A stretch of 64,000 nt of DNA, from the NCBI GenBank assembly GCA_965204915.1, contig OZ242023.1, forward strand, positions 1,364,001 through 1,428,000, given 5' to 3'. The position numbers and the translations under genes were made by a program. Origin of the DNA: HK1 sp965204915 (GTDB lineage: Bacteria > Pseudomonadota > Gammaproteobacteria > HK1). Below are positions 51,362 through 60,432 of the stretch, piece after piece; the stretch's first letter is position 1, and the number at the start of each line of letters is the position of its first letter. The notes under the pieces were generated by a model, which saw only the letters and a program-made list of their open reading frames with translations, ran no database searches and had not been told where the DNA came from.

Positions 51362-51538
51362 CTCGAGTTTCGGGATTCGCCGACCGAAATGGATTCCCGC
51401 TTTCGCGGGAATGACGGCCAGACGGCCAGCGTAAAAGTAACGGTGTCTCGCTGAAATGACGGCATTTCAATGACGTCATTCCCGCGAAAGCGGGAATCCA
51501 TCGCCTGATCCAAGGTATTTTGAATCCCGAAACTTGAG
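51362..51538. mobile_element. MITE-like palindromic element, copy 1 (177 bp)
   Basis: The ends are a 17-base terminal inverted repeat, CTCGAGTTTCGGGATTC and GAATCCCGAAACTTGAG (one mismatch). Inside are two perfectly complementary 27-base arms, 51389-51415 and 51475-51501, each containing ATTCCCGCTTTCGCGGGAAT or its complement. It has no coding capacity. A second member is at 60433-60638. The flanks are AT-rich, with TTAA at the left edge. Confidence 0.85.
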
Positions 51539-51603
51539 CATTGAAACGGGGCAACTTCTTCCGGCGGTTGGCGCCAGCGCTCGGACAGCGCTCCGGTGGC
51601 CGG

Positions 51604-52938
51604 TCAGACGTTGCGCAGCAGGAACTCCCGCTCCCACGAGCTGATGACCTGGAGGAAGGCCCGCAGCTCGCATTCCTTCACCGCGCTCCAGGCGCGGACG
51701 AAACGCTCGCCGAGCACGTCGATGAGGGGCCGGCACTCGCGTAGCGCGCGCAGCGACTCGGCGAGGCTGAGCGGCAGCTCGTAGGGCATCTTGTATGCGC
51801 TGCCCTCGACGGCGGGGGTCGGCTCGACCCCCTCGGTCATGCCGAGCAGGCCGCAGGCGAGGGATGCGGCGATGGCCAGGTAGGGGTTCGCGTCCGCGCC
51901 CGCGACCCGGTTCTCCACCCTCGTGGAGGCGGCGTCGCCGAGCGGCACCCGCAGGCCGGCGGTGCGGTTGTCGATCCCCCACTGCACGTTGATCGGCGCG
52001 GCCAGGTACTTCGTGATCCGGCGGTAGGAGTTGACGTTGGGGGCGAGGAAGGACATCGCGGCCGGCAGGTAGCGTTGCAGGCCGCCGATGTGCGCGTGGA
52101 ACAGCGGGGTGCGCTCGCCGTCGCAGGACGCGAACACGCTCTCCCCCGTCGCCGCATCCACCACGCTCTGGTGGACGTGCATGGCGCTGCCCGGCTCGCG
52201 CTCCATCGGCTTGGCCATGAACGTGGCGTAGACGCCGTGCCGCGTCGCCGCCTCGCGCACGGTGCGCTTGAACAGGAACGCCTGGTCCGCGAGCTCCAGG
52301 GGGTCGCCGTGCGAGAGGTTGATCTCGAGCTGGGCGACCCCGGCCTCGTGGCTCAGGGTGCCGAGCTCGATCTTCTGGGCCTCGCAGAAGTCGTAGACGT
52401 CGTCGATGAGCGGGTCGTACTCGTTCAGCGCGTCGATGCCGTAGGACTGGCGCCCCCGCTCCGCCTGCCCGGAGCGTCCCGCCGGCGGCTCCAGCGGGTA
52501 GTCCGCGTCGGTGTTGCGCTTGACGAGGTAGAACTCCAGCTCCGGCGCGACCACGGGCCGCCAGCCCCGCTCGCGGTAGAGGTCGAGTACCCGGCGGAGC
52601 ACGTAGCGGGGGGTGGCGGCCACCGGGCTACCGTCGGTGTGGAAGCAGTCGTGGATGACCTGCGCGGTGGGCTCCGCCGCCCAGGGGACGAGCCGGATGG
52701 TGCGCTCGTCGGCGCGCAGCACCATGTCGCGGTCGGACGGGTCGACGGCGCTCTGGTCCTCGGGGAAGTCGCCGGTGACGGTTTGCAGCACCAGCGCCTC
52801 GGGGAGGTTCATGCCGAGGGCGCGGCAGTAGGCCGCCACCGGCATGATCTTGCCGCGGGCAACCCCCGCCATGTCGGGCATCAACGCCTCGACCTCGGTG
52901 ATCACGTGCTTCTTGCACCAGTGTTCGATGAGGCTCAT
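51604..52938 (-). CDS. Glutamine synthetase family protein (gamma-glutamylpolyamine synthetase-like)
   Basis: The 444-residue enzyme starts MSLIEHWCKKHVITEVEALM with PDMAGVARGKIMPVAAY, as in PuuA-type ligases. It has catalytic blocks APELEFYLVKR, GAMHVHQS-like SAMHVHQSVVD and the C-terminal SRVENR-like TRVENRVAGADANPYLAIA. PuuA-like members couple glutamate to putrescine or other amines using ATP. The PuuD-like hydrolase gene is just upstream on the same strand. The start at 52938 matches the family; an ATG 45 bases earlier is possible. Confidence 0.88.
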   Translation of the reverse strand: MSLIEHWCKKHVITEVEALMPDMAGVARGKIMPVAAYCRALGMNLPEALVLQTVTGDFPEDQSAVDPSDRDMVLRADERTIRLVPWAAEPTAQVIHDCFHTDGSPVAATPRYVLRRVLDLYRERGWRPVVAPELEFYLVKRNTDADYPLEPPAGRSGQAERGRQSYGIDALNEYDPLIDDVYDFCEAQKIELGTLSHEAGVAQLEINLSHGDPLELADQAFLFKRTVREAATRHGVYATFMAKPMEREPGSAMHVHQSVVDAATGESVFASCDGERTPLFHAHIGGLQRYLPAAMSFLAPNVNSYRRITKYLAAPINVQWGIDNRTAGLRVPLGDAASTRVENRVAGADANPYLAIAASLACGLLGMTEGVEPTPAVEGSAYKMPYELPLSLAESLRALRECRPLIDVLGERFVRAWSAVKECELRAFLQVISSWEREFLLRNV

Positions 52939-53028
52939 GGCGTTTGCCGCATCGTATGCTTCATGGCACGCCCGGTCGGGCATCGGCGCCTCGGCCGCGG
53001 CAGTCGCGGGCTCCCGAGAGGGATGTCG

Positions 53029-53817
53029 TCAGGCACGCCGGAGCCGTGGCGCCTCGACCGGGCCGCCATGCCGCCGTTCGGCGCGCTCGCGCACCGCCGC
53101 CCCGAACGCTTCGAAGATCGCGCGCGAGGCCGGATCCTTCAGCGCGTTCCATTCCGGATGCCACTGCACCGCGAATGCGAACGACGCGGCCCCCGCGATG
53201 CTCACCGCCTCGACGAGGCCGTCCGGCGCCCGCGCCTCCACCACCAGCCGCCCCGCCAGCCGGTCGATGCCCTGCGAGTGCAGCGAGTTGACCTCGATCG
53301 CCTCCCGGCCGACGAGCCGGTGGAGGAAGCCGCCCCGCACCACCCGCACCGCGTGCGCCGGCGCGTACTGGCCGGGAAGGTCCAGGGACGGGTCCACGCG
53401 ATGGTCCAGCATCCCCGGCAGCTCCTGGACGTGCTGGTGCAGGGTCCCGCCGAGCGCGACGTTCACTTCCTGGAAGCCGCGGCATACCGCGAGCAGCGGC
53501 ACCCCGCGTTCGAGGCAGAGGCGCACGAGCGGCAGCGTGGTCTCGTCGCGATGGGGGTCGTGCAGGGTGCCGGGGCGGCTGGGCGGGACGTCGTAGTGGC
53601 GGGGCAGCACGTTGGAGGGGCTGCCGGTGAGCAGGAGGCCGTCGACCGTGTCGAGCAGGTCGTCGCCGGCCACGGTGCGCCCGATGGGGGGGACGAGAAG
53701 CGGTAGCGCCCCCGCCGCCGCGCTGACCGCGCCGACGTACCTCTCCAGGACGGAGTGGTGGATGCGGCCGGCGACCTCGATCCGGCAGGCGGTGATGCCG
53801 ACGACGGGACGATTCAT
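53029..53817 (-). CDS. Gamma-glutamyl-GABA hydrolase family protein (PuuD-like class I amidotransferase)
   Basis: The 262-residue class I glutamine-amidotransferase-like hydrolase has the nucleophile elbow LLAVCRGFQEVNVALGG, an oxyanion-type LLLTGSPSNVLPRHYD, and the His-Glu pair in FAVQWHPEWNAL. PuuD releases glutamate from gamma-glutamyl-GABA at the end of the glutamylated putrescine pathway. The glutamine synthetase gene follows 90 bases downstream, so the two act together. PuuB/PuuC-like oxidases are not in this window. Confidence 0.88.
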   Translation of the reverse strand: MNRPVVGITACRIEVAGRIHHSVLERYVGAVSAAAGALPLLVPPIGRTVAGDDLLDTVDGLLLTGSPSNVLPRHYDVPPSRPGTLHDPHRDETTLPLVRLCLERGVPLLAVCRGFQEVNVALGGTLHQHVQELPGMLDHRVDPSLDLPGQYAPAHAVRVVRGGFLHRLVGREAIEVNSLHSQGIDRLAGRLVVEARAPDGLVEAVSIAGAASFAFAVQWHPEWNALKDPASRAIFEAFGAAVRERAERRHGGPVEAPRLRRA

Positions 53818-53976
53818 GGGTTTGCGCTCCGCGGCATACCGCCGCAGCCTCCGGCCGAAACGGCCGCGATCTTATACCAGCACACCTGCATTCACCGTTT
53901 CCATCGTCGAATACGGGTGGGCGGGCAGCGTGGCGTGGAACGGCGGCGCCGACCGCACCAGGACAGGCCCAGGGAC

Positions 53977-55293
53977 TCAGCCGAAGAAGGCGAAGTCCTC
54001 GGTGTTGTTGAAGGGGAAGCGCAGTGCGCCCGGCGTATCCTCGACGCCGAGGTACCGGCGCAGGGCCTTGTGGATGTGGCGCGGGTAGATGATGGTGCCG
54101 TTCGCGTCGTCGCGGCGCAGGGTGGCGGGGTCGATGCGGTGGGCGAAGTGCAGGGCGTCGGTCTCCCCGACCATGCGGTTCGTCCAGGGCTGGTTCTTCT
54201 CCATCACCACGTAGCTGCCGATGGGCCAGTGGTCCTTGCCGGCCTGGGCGTTGTAGAAGTTGGTGCGCCCGAAGTCCGAGCCGATGAGCACCACGAGGCG
54301 GTCGGCGACGCCGTGGGTCTCGGCGTAGTCCCAGAGGTAGTCGACCGCGCCGGTGAGGTTGCCGAGCAGCCATTCGTGGTCGGGGTCGTGGGTGTTGTGG
54401 GTGTCGAAGCCGTCGAGCCAGAGGTCGGCGCTGACCGCGACGCCGGTCTTGAACGCCAGCACCGTGAGCTGGGCCTGCTGGCGCAAGGTACTCGTGAACC
54501 TGTCGCTCTGCCCGGTGTGCTCCTCCTCTCGTTCGATCTGGTCGTCGGGTGGAATCGCGGCGGCGTAGGTCTCCAGGGCCTCGAAGCCCTCGGGGGCGGA
54601 CGCGACGCGGTACCAGGCGCGGTGGCGGGCGTCGGCCGGCATGAGATCGGGCGCGGCGGCGAGGCGCTGCGCGGTGGCCGTCCGGTACGACTCCAGCGCC
54701 TGCCAGTCCGCCTCGCGCATGAACGAGTGCTCCCAGGGATCCTCAGCGTTCGTACGCCCGCGCCGCGTCGCGGGGTAGACGAGGTTGCGCAGCAGGCCGG
54801 CGTTGTCGAAGCGGGTGAAGCGGGTGAGCCCGGCGGTCTGGGAGTACCCGCCGAAGCTCAGGTACGCGACCGGCAGGGCGGGGGCGTAGTGCGCGGCGAG
54901 CAGCGCGCTCAGCGTCGGATACCCCACCGAGTTCCGCCCGCTCCAGTTGTGGACCACCCCCGTCGAGTGTGCGTTGGTCTGGGCGTCCACGCCGTTGATG
55001 ACCAGCATGGTGCGGTGGTACTTCTCGAAGAACGCCGCGTTGCGGGCGAACGGGGCGTAGGCGAGGCGCCCGGCCTGGCGGACCTCGTCTCGTTCCGCCC
55101 AGTGGTTGATGACCGGCTCGCCCGGGGTGTTGGTCTTGGGGTCGCAGAAGCTGGTGGGGTCCCAGCCGCCCTCGGCCTGCACGGAGACGAAGAGCTTGCC
55201 GCCATGGCCGGAGGCGTCCACCAGGGGCAGGCGAAAGCCCAGGGCCGCGCCGCCGGCGGCGCCCAGGGTCTTGAGAAAACCGCGCCGTCTCAT
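53977..55293 (-). CDS. DUF1501 domain-containing exported protein
   Basis: The 438-residue protein begins MRRRGFLKTLGAAGGAALGF, a twin-arginine-like leader, and carries the sulfatase-like DUF1501 pattern LFVSVQAEGGWDPTSFCDPK, HSTGVVHNWSGRNSVGYPTL, LDGFDTHNTH and LVVLIGSDFGRTNFYN. GGGGGAAGG just before the ATG at 55293 fixes the start. DUF1501 proteins are usually encoded next to a large haem-containing partner, as here with an 11-base gap. The pair acts outside the cytoplasmic membrane; the reaction is unknown. Confidence 0.88.
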   Translation of the reverse strand: MRRRGFLKTLGAAGGAALGFRLPLVDASGHGGKLFVSVQAEGGWDPTSFCDPKTNTPGEPVINHWAERDEVRQAGRLAYAPFARNAAFFEKYHRTMLVINGVDAQTNAHSTGVVHNWSGRNSVGYPTLSALLAAHYAPALPVAYLSFGGYSQTAGLTRFTRFDNAGLLRNLVYPATRRGRTNAEDPWEHSFMREADWQALESYRTATAQRLAAAPDLMPADARHRAWYRVASAPEGFEALETYAAAIPPDDQIEREEEHTGQSDRFTSTLRQQAQLTVLAFKTGVAVSADLWLDGFDTHNTHDPDHEWLLGNLTGAVDYLWDYAETHGVADRLVVLIGSDFGRTNFYNAQAGKDHWPIGSYVVMEKNQPWTNRMVGETDALHFAHRIDPATLRRDDANGTIIYPRHIHKALRRYLGVEDTPGALRFPFNNTEDFAFFG

Positions 55294-55304
55294 CCTTCCC
55301 CCGG

Positions 55305-58300
55305 TCACAGGTACAGGTAGCGGTAGTCCATCAGCAGGTAGGCCAGCACCACTACCCAAGTCTGGGTGGTGTAGTGGGGATCCGAGATGTCGTGGCTGCC
55401 CATGAACTCATCGAACGCATCCCAATCCCACCAGTAGTCGCCCGGTCCCCCCGAGGGAACGAGGGCGTCGTTGATGCCTTCGAAGTAGAAGACGTCCTGG
55501 TAGTCGCAACGCCACGATTCGAACCGGTTGTTGCCCGATGCGCGAATGCGTTGCCATACGTCGACGAAGAGCCGGAAGGCGGCCTCCACGTCCGGGGAAT
55601 GGGGAGAGATCCGCACCCCGAGCAGCCGCTCGTGCAGCTCGACGAGCTTGTCCCGGATGGCGCGGGCCCCGGCGGAGCGCTCGGCATCCGATTCGACGGT
55701 GACCGCCAGCTCCGGCAGCGCGTCGCCGGCCTGCTCGGCCCACGCCACCACCTCGACGCGGTAGCGTCCGTCCGCGGGGATCTCCATCGGCACGTTCACG
55801 CTCCCCGAACAGTGCAGCGAGAAGGCGTCTCGATTCGGTCTGTTGCAATCGCTCACCGCATCGAGGCGCTCCAGCTCGTAGCTGGCAACGACGCGACCGG
55901 CGGCGGTGCGCAGGTCCAGCCGGTCGAGATGGAGGTTCCGGTCGCCGTGGTCGTCCGTGTTGTAGTCGTTGGTAAAGGCCAACCTCACGTTCGCCGGCCC
56001 TGCCGCCAACGTCGCATCCAGGGCGTGCGTCTCCCCCTCGCCCCAGGTGCCGCTCTCGATCCCGAAGGCCGCGCTCGACTCCGAGACCGGGGTGACGTCC
56101 TTGCCGATGCCGTCGAACAGGCGCCGATCCGCCTCCGTTCCGAGGTAGAACTCCCGCATCACCACCGGACAGCTCACCTGCGCCGCGTGCCGCCTGGCCA
56201 CTCCGTCCATCACCGTCGTCAGGTCCCGCGCCCGCTCCTTGATCCCGTCCGAGTCGATGCCGCCGTAGAGCAGTCCATAGGGATCGGCGAACAAGCCGGC
56301 CGATTCAGTGTTGAGGTGGGGATTGAATTCACGGAAGCTGCGTCCCCACAGATACCCGGTCAGGGCGCCGGTCTTGCGCGCCAGCTCCTCCGGGGTGAGC
56401 AGCCGCCGGGCGCCGGCGTCGCGCAGCGCAACGCGGCGGACCGGGTCGGCGTCCGTGAGCGCGCCGGCCCTGAACCACCGCGAGAGCACGACCTCCGCCA
56501 GCAGGTCCTTGAGGTTGTACGGCCGCTCCTGCCGGAATCCCGACCGGAATCCCCGCGCCAGCCGCTCCACCTCCGCGGCCTGCGCGTTGGCGGCCAGCAG
56601 CCGGCCCTCGAAGTCCGCATCGCCCGCGTCCTCGGGCGGCTCCGCCACCTCGCTGCCCATAACCGCCGGCCACCAGAACCGCACCGCCGCTTCGGCGAAG
56701 CGCTCGTCGGCCACGATCCGGGCCGCCAGCCACCGCACGCTGTCGTCGGGATTGGGCGCCTCCGCGCCCCCGAAGCCCGGGACCCGCATGTCGCGGTACC
56801 AGGTGTCGCCCCAGCGATACGACCCGGCCGTGACCGAGACCCTGGCGACGTGCTCCTTGCCGGGGTCGGTGCGCTCCCAGACGACCACCTCCGCGGTGTA
56901 GTCCCCGGCGGCGGGCGTCTCGACGTCGACCCACAGCGCACAATCCCGACCGGCGCCCCAGTAGGTCAGGTGGTCGTGGCGGCGCGTGGCCTCGTTCCAC
57001 CCCCTGTCCCCGCATCGGCCCCAGTCCACGACCGTCGGCTCCAGGTCCTCGAATTCGATGCTCGTGAGCACCCGCCCCTGCCCGTCCCGCAAGCGCAGCC
57101 GGTCCAGCCTGACGTTTCCCCTCTCCTCATCCCCGCCCTTGTAGTAGGTCACCGCCAACGGGGTCGTGCCGGCCTGCAAGGGCAGGGTCCAGCGCAACGT
57201 CTCCCGCTCCCGCCACGTCTCGGCGGAGACGACCCGGGCCTCGCTCTCCGCCGCGTTCTTGTAGAAGTCGTCCAGGGAGTCCCGTCCGCCCCACGAGTCC
57301 CGGTAGTACCCCGCTTCGCCGTAGTTCTGGAAGAGCCCGGCGACGGGGTCGAGGATGCGGTGGCATACCGTGCAGGCGGGGTTGCGCATCGTCGGATTGT
57401 TGGTGTCCGCCAGCGCCTCCGGGTCGGTGGTGCGCGGCGCGGACTTCTCCACGTCGAGCCCCAGGAAGTGGTACCAGGTCCAGCGCGAGCGCGCCCGGTT
57501 GCGGTTGGTGGCGGTGGTGGGGTAGCGCCCGAGGAACGCCGTGGTGTTGAGGATCCCCGCGTGCGGATAGTCCGTGCGCAGGGCGCCGGGATCGGTCACT
57601 CGACGCGCGTCGATGACGAGATCGTGCTCCTGTACGAACCCGTCTTCGCCCTTGCGGTAGTAGCTCAGGATCCGGGAGGGCCGGAACTCGTCGAAGTCTT
57701 CGGGGTCGTCGAAGCGGGTCCGGTCGTCGCCGTAGGCCCTGGCGGCGTGGGGGTTCGCCATGATGTAGTCGGCGGTGAGGATCTCGGTGTAGGGCAGGTC
57801 GTTCTCCGCCACGTGTGCGATCAGCTCCAGCGGCGCCCGGCGGAAGCCGTGCCGCGCTTTATCCGCCCATTTCCAGAAAGCCTCCTCGTCACCACTCTCG
57901 TGGGCCGCCTTCTTGCGGCGGTAAGCCTCATTCGTGTACTCCACGAAGTAGCCGAGGTTGAAGTCGATGACTTGATCCCCGCCCCGGTCGGTGAGGAGCC
58001 GGTCGTTGGCGCCGCGAATGAGGAACTCGTGGAACTCCGGACCGTTCATGAGGCCACGCAGCGTCGCCCGCCGATCCGCCGCGTCGCCGGCGAAGGCCGC
58101 ATACTCCGCCTCGGTCGGGGTCCGCCCCGCCAACACCAGCGCCGCCCGGCGCAACGTGTCGCGCAACGGCTCCATCCGCACCGTGTCGAACAGCGTCTCC
58201 GGCGTGAGCGTCGGACCTCCCACGTCGCCACCGAGCAGGGCGAGGAAGCGCTCCATGTTCGTGAAGTCGGCGGTCCCCGCCGGCACCTGCACCCCGCCCC

Positions 58301-60080
58301 CGTGGCCCACCCCCTGGATCTTGTTCAGGATCCACTCTGCGGCGCCCTCGACCTCGGTGAAGAAATCCCTGAACGCCTGCAAGTTGAGCGCCAGGTGGTC
58401 GGGGTTCGACGAACGGACGAACACCAGCCGCGTATGCCCCGACAAGCCCTCCGCGACGTGGCAGTGCACGCACTTCGACTGCACGACGGGCTCCGAGACG
58501 TGCCGGCGGAACACCTCCTCCGCCGTCTGTTCCGGTCCCCGTACCGCGCCGCCGGGCGCGGTGGACAGGTTGGTGAGATGGCCGGTGGGGCTCGACAGCA
58601 GGCTCATCACCCGGATCGGCCGCTCCGAGCGCACCACCAGCCGCCACTTGCCGGCGCCGTCGCCCAGCGCGCCGCTCAGGCCCGCGCCCTCGCCGGACTC
58701 CAGTTGCCGTGCGGTCAGCGTGCGCGAGGCCCGGGCCGGCAGCGAGAGCCGCACCCGGGCGCCGGGCGATTCGCCGTTGCCGTCGATCCCCTCGATGGTG
58801 ACCTCGGCCGCTTCCGCGCCGGGGTTGATCAGGCGCAGCCGGCTGACCTGCCTCGCGTTGTCGCCCGGATTGAAGAACGCGACGTGGTGGTCCCCGCTCC
58901 CGGTGCGGGGGGCGAGGTCGTGCATGCCGGTGAGGAAGCCGTCGTGCGTGCGGATGTAGGACAGCACCCGCAGGTCGAGCCGGGAGCTCAGGGTCAGCCG
59001 CCAGTCCCCCGTTCCCGGTCCCGTGCTGCCCGACAGCCCCTTGCCGGGGTTGCCGTTCTCCAGGTCCCGGGAGTTGAAGTGGACGCTGTCTCCCGCGCCG
59101 ACGTCCAGGGTGAGCGGCCCGTACTGCTCGCCGTCGTCGTCGAAGGCGTCGATGCGCACCGTGCCGGCTTCGTCCGAGTCGTTGACGACCCGCGCGAGCC
59201 CCTGGCGGCGGGGGTCGGAGGCCGGCGGGAACAGCGGCACGTCGTGGGTCGTGGTGGCGCTCTCCCCGTCGAGCCCGGCGCTGTCGGGCGCGGTGGACAG
59301 GTTGGTGAGACGGCCGGTGGGGCTCGACAGCAGGCTCATCACCCGGATCGGCTGCTCCGAGTGCACCACCAGCCGCCACTTGCCGGCGCCCAGTGCGCCT
59401 TCCAGGCCCTCGCCGGATTCCAGTTGCCGCGCGGTCAGCGTGCGCGAGGCCCGGGCCGGCAGCGAGAGACGCACCGCGGCGCCGGGCGATTCGCCGTGGT
59501 CGTCGATGCCCTCGATGGTGACCTCGGCGGCTTGCGCGCCGGGGTTGATCAGGCGCAGCCGGCTGATCTGGCTCGCGTTGCGGCCCGGGTTGAAGAACGC
59601 GACGCGGTGACCCGCCCGGGTACGCGGCACGAGGTCGTGCATGCTGGTGAGGAAGCCGCCGCGCGTGCGCACGTAGGCCAGCACTTCGAGCTCGAGCGGC
59701 GTGGTCATCTCCAGGCGCCAGGCGCCCTCGCCGGGACCGGTGGCGCCGGCCAGCCCCTTGCCGGGGCTGCCGTTCTCCAGATCCGAAGAGTCGAGGTCGA
59801 CGCTCTGTCGCGCGCCGATGCTCAGGGTGAGGGGGCCGTACTGGGTGCCGTCGTCGTCGAAGGCGTCGATGCGCACCGTGCCGGCTTCGTCCGCGTGGTT
59901 GACGATCCGCGCGAGCCCCTGGCGGCGGGGGTCGGAGGCCGCCGCGAAGAACGGGATGCGGTGAGGCTCGGTGGCCGCGGACGCCGGTTGAGCCGGCGGC
60001 GCGGGCGCATCGCTACGCTCGGAAGGTGAAACGCGGGGTGGGGGGGGGGGGCAGGACGGGATGCCAGAACACCGCGGCAT
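55305..60080 (-). CDS. Very large exported protein with two c-type haem motifs (DUF1592/1588-like), main frame
   Basis: The 1,591-residue frame starts with a proline-rich stretch, then two copies each of two modules: ASDPRRQGLARIVNHADEAG-type and VAFFNPGxN...LRLINPGA-type (residues about 45-510). The C-terminal two thirds carry haem c motifs CVHCH (58458-58472) and CTVCH (57360-57374), with RNPACTVCHRILDP as in planctomycete-type DUF1588 proteins, and end MDYRYLYL. The frame has no signal peptide: the leader is encoded upstream in another frame (60013-60378), separated by a 12-C tract. With 11 or 14 C the two would join. It heads an operon with the DUF1501 gene. Confidence 0.82.
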   Translation of the reverse strand: MPRCSGIPSCPPPPPRVSPSERSDAPAPPAQPASAATEPHRIPFFAAASDPRRQGLARIVNHADEAGTVRIDAFDDDGTQYGPLTLSIGARQSVDLDSSDLENGSPGKGLAGATGPGEGAWRLEMTTPLELEVLAYVRTRGGFLTSMHDLVPRTRAGHRVAFFNPGRNASQISRLRLINPGAQAAEVTIEGIDDHGESPGAAVRLSLPARASRTLTARQLESGEGLEGALGAGKWRLVVHSEQPIRVMSLLSSPTGRLTNLSTAPDSAGLDGESATTTHDVPLFPPASDPRRQGLARVVNDSDEAGTVRIDAFDDDGEQYGPLTLDVGAGDSVHFNSRDLENGNPGKGLSGSTGPGTGDWRLTLSSRLDLRVLSYIRTHDGFLTGMHDLAPRTGSGDHHVAFFNPGDNARQVSRLRLINPGAEAAEVTIEGIDGNGESPGARVRLSLPARASRTLTARQLESGEGAGLSGALGDGAGKWRLVVRSERPIRVMSLLSSPTGHLTNLSTAPGGAVRGPEQTAEEVFRRHVSEPVVQSKCVHCHVAEGLSGHTRLVFVRSSNPDHLALNLQAFRDFFTEVEGAAEWILNKIQGVGHGGGVQVPAGTADFTNMERFLALLGGDVGGPTLTPETLFDTVRMEPLRDTLRRAALVLAGRTPTEAEYAAFAGDAADRRATLRGLMNGPEFHEFLIRGANDRLLTDRGGDQVIDFNLGYFVEYTNEAYRRKKAAHESGDEEAFWKWADKARHGFRRAPLELIAHVAENDLPYTEILTADYIMANPHAARAYGDDRTRFDDPEDFDEFRPSRILSYYRKGEDGFVQEHDLVIDARRVTDPGALRTDYPHAGILNTTAFLGRYPTTATNRNRARSRWTWYHFLGLDVEKSAPRTTDPEALADTNNPTMRNPACTVCHRILDPVAGLFQNYGEAGYYRDSWGGRDSLDDFYKNAAESEARVVSAETWRERETLRWTLPLQAGTTPLAVTYYKGGDEERGNVRLDRLRLRDGQGRVLTSIEFEDLEPTVVDWGRCGDRGWNEATRRHDHLTYWGAGRDCALWVDVETPAAGDYTAEVVVWERTDPGKEHVARVSVTAGSYRWGDTWYRDMRVPGFGGAEAPNPDDSVRWLAARIVADERFAEAAVRFWWPAVMGSEVAEPPEDAGDADFEGRLLAANAQAAEVERLARGFRSGFRQERPYNLKDLLAEVVLSRWFRAGALTDADPVRRVALRDAGARRLLTPEELARKTGALTGYLWGRSFREFNPHLNTESAGLFADPYGLLYGGIDSDGIKERARDLTTVMDGVARRHAAQVSCPVVMREFYLGTEADRRLFDGIGKDVTPVSESSAAFGIESGTWGEGETHALDATLAAGPANVRLAFTNDYNTDDHGDRNLHLDRLDLRTAAGRVVASYELERLDAVSDCNRPNRDAFSLHCSGSVNVPMEIPADGRYRVEVVAWAEQAGDALPELAVTVESDAERSAGARAIRDKLVELHERLLGVRISPHSPDVEAAFRLFVDVWQRIRASGNNRFESWRCDYQDVFYFEGINDALVPSGGPGDYWWDWDAFDEFMGSHDISDPHYTTQTWVVVLAYLLMDYRYLYL

Positions 60081-60378
60081 CCGCGGGGCTCGGGGTGGAG
60101 GCGTACATGGTGTCCTTCATGCGGGCGTGCGCCTGCGACCGCTGGTGTTGCCGGTGTTGCTGCGCCTGCATCCGCTGGTGCTGCCGGTGTTGCCGGGCCT
60201 GGCGGAGACGTTGCGCCTGCACCGCCGCGGACGGGCGCTGCTGTTGGGAGCGGATGGACGTCCCGCCGTCCGATCCCATCTGCGCGTGGAGCGCCTCCGC
60301 GTATGCCGTCCAGAGGATCGCCGCCGCGAACAACGCGCTTGCCGGAATGCTGCCCGAACGCCGCACGGACTGCCGCAT
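60013..60378 (-). CDS. Signal peptide and Gln/His/Arg-rich leader of the large protein, out of frame
   Basis: From an ATG at 60378 (AGGA six bases upstream; another ATG at 60384) this frame encodes an export signal, VRRSGSIPASALFAAAILWT and YAEALHA, then a Gln/His/Arg-rich stretch with repeated RQHRQHQR. It continues past the poly-C tract for only 11 codons to a stop. It is the natural N-terminus of the 1,591-residue frame, shifted by homopolymer length. In the state seen here it would give only a short peptide. Confidence 0.75.
   Translation of the reverse strand: MRQSVRRSGSIPASALFAAAILWTAYAEALHAQMGSDGGTSIRSQQQRPSAAVQAQRLRQARQHRQHQRMQAQQHRQHQRSQAHARMKDTMYASTPSPADAAVFWHPVLPPPPTPRFTFRA
60040..60051 (-). 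repeat. 12-base poly-C tract, candidate phase-variation switch
   Basis: Twelve consecutive C on the coding strand lie between the signal-peptide frame and the large frame. Tract lengths of 11 or 14 put the two in frame; 12 does not. Tracts of this kind change length by slippage, but sequencing error at homopolymers gives the same picture. Confidence 0.85.
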
Positions 60379-60432
60379 CCTCATTCCTGGAAAGGATTGA
60401 AGGATAATTCATGTCGGCCAGTATTTTAATCC

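Noticed and set aside
55374..60029. 1,551-codon open frame opposite the large haem protein
   Set aside because: The opposite strand has haem motifs, repeats and an operon partner; this frame has only Arg/Val/Gly-rich shadow sequence.
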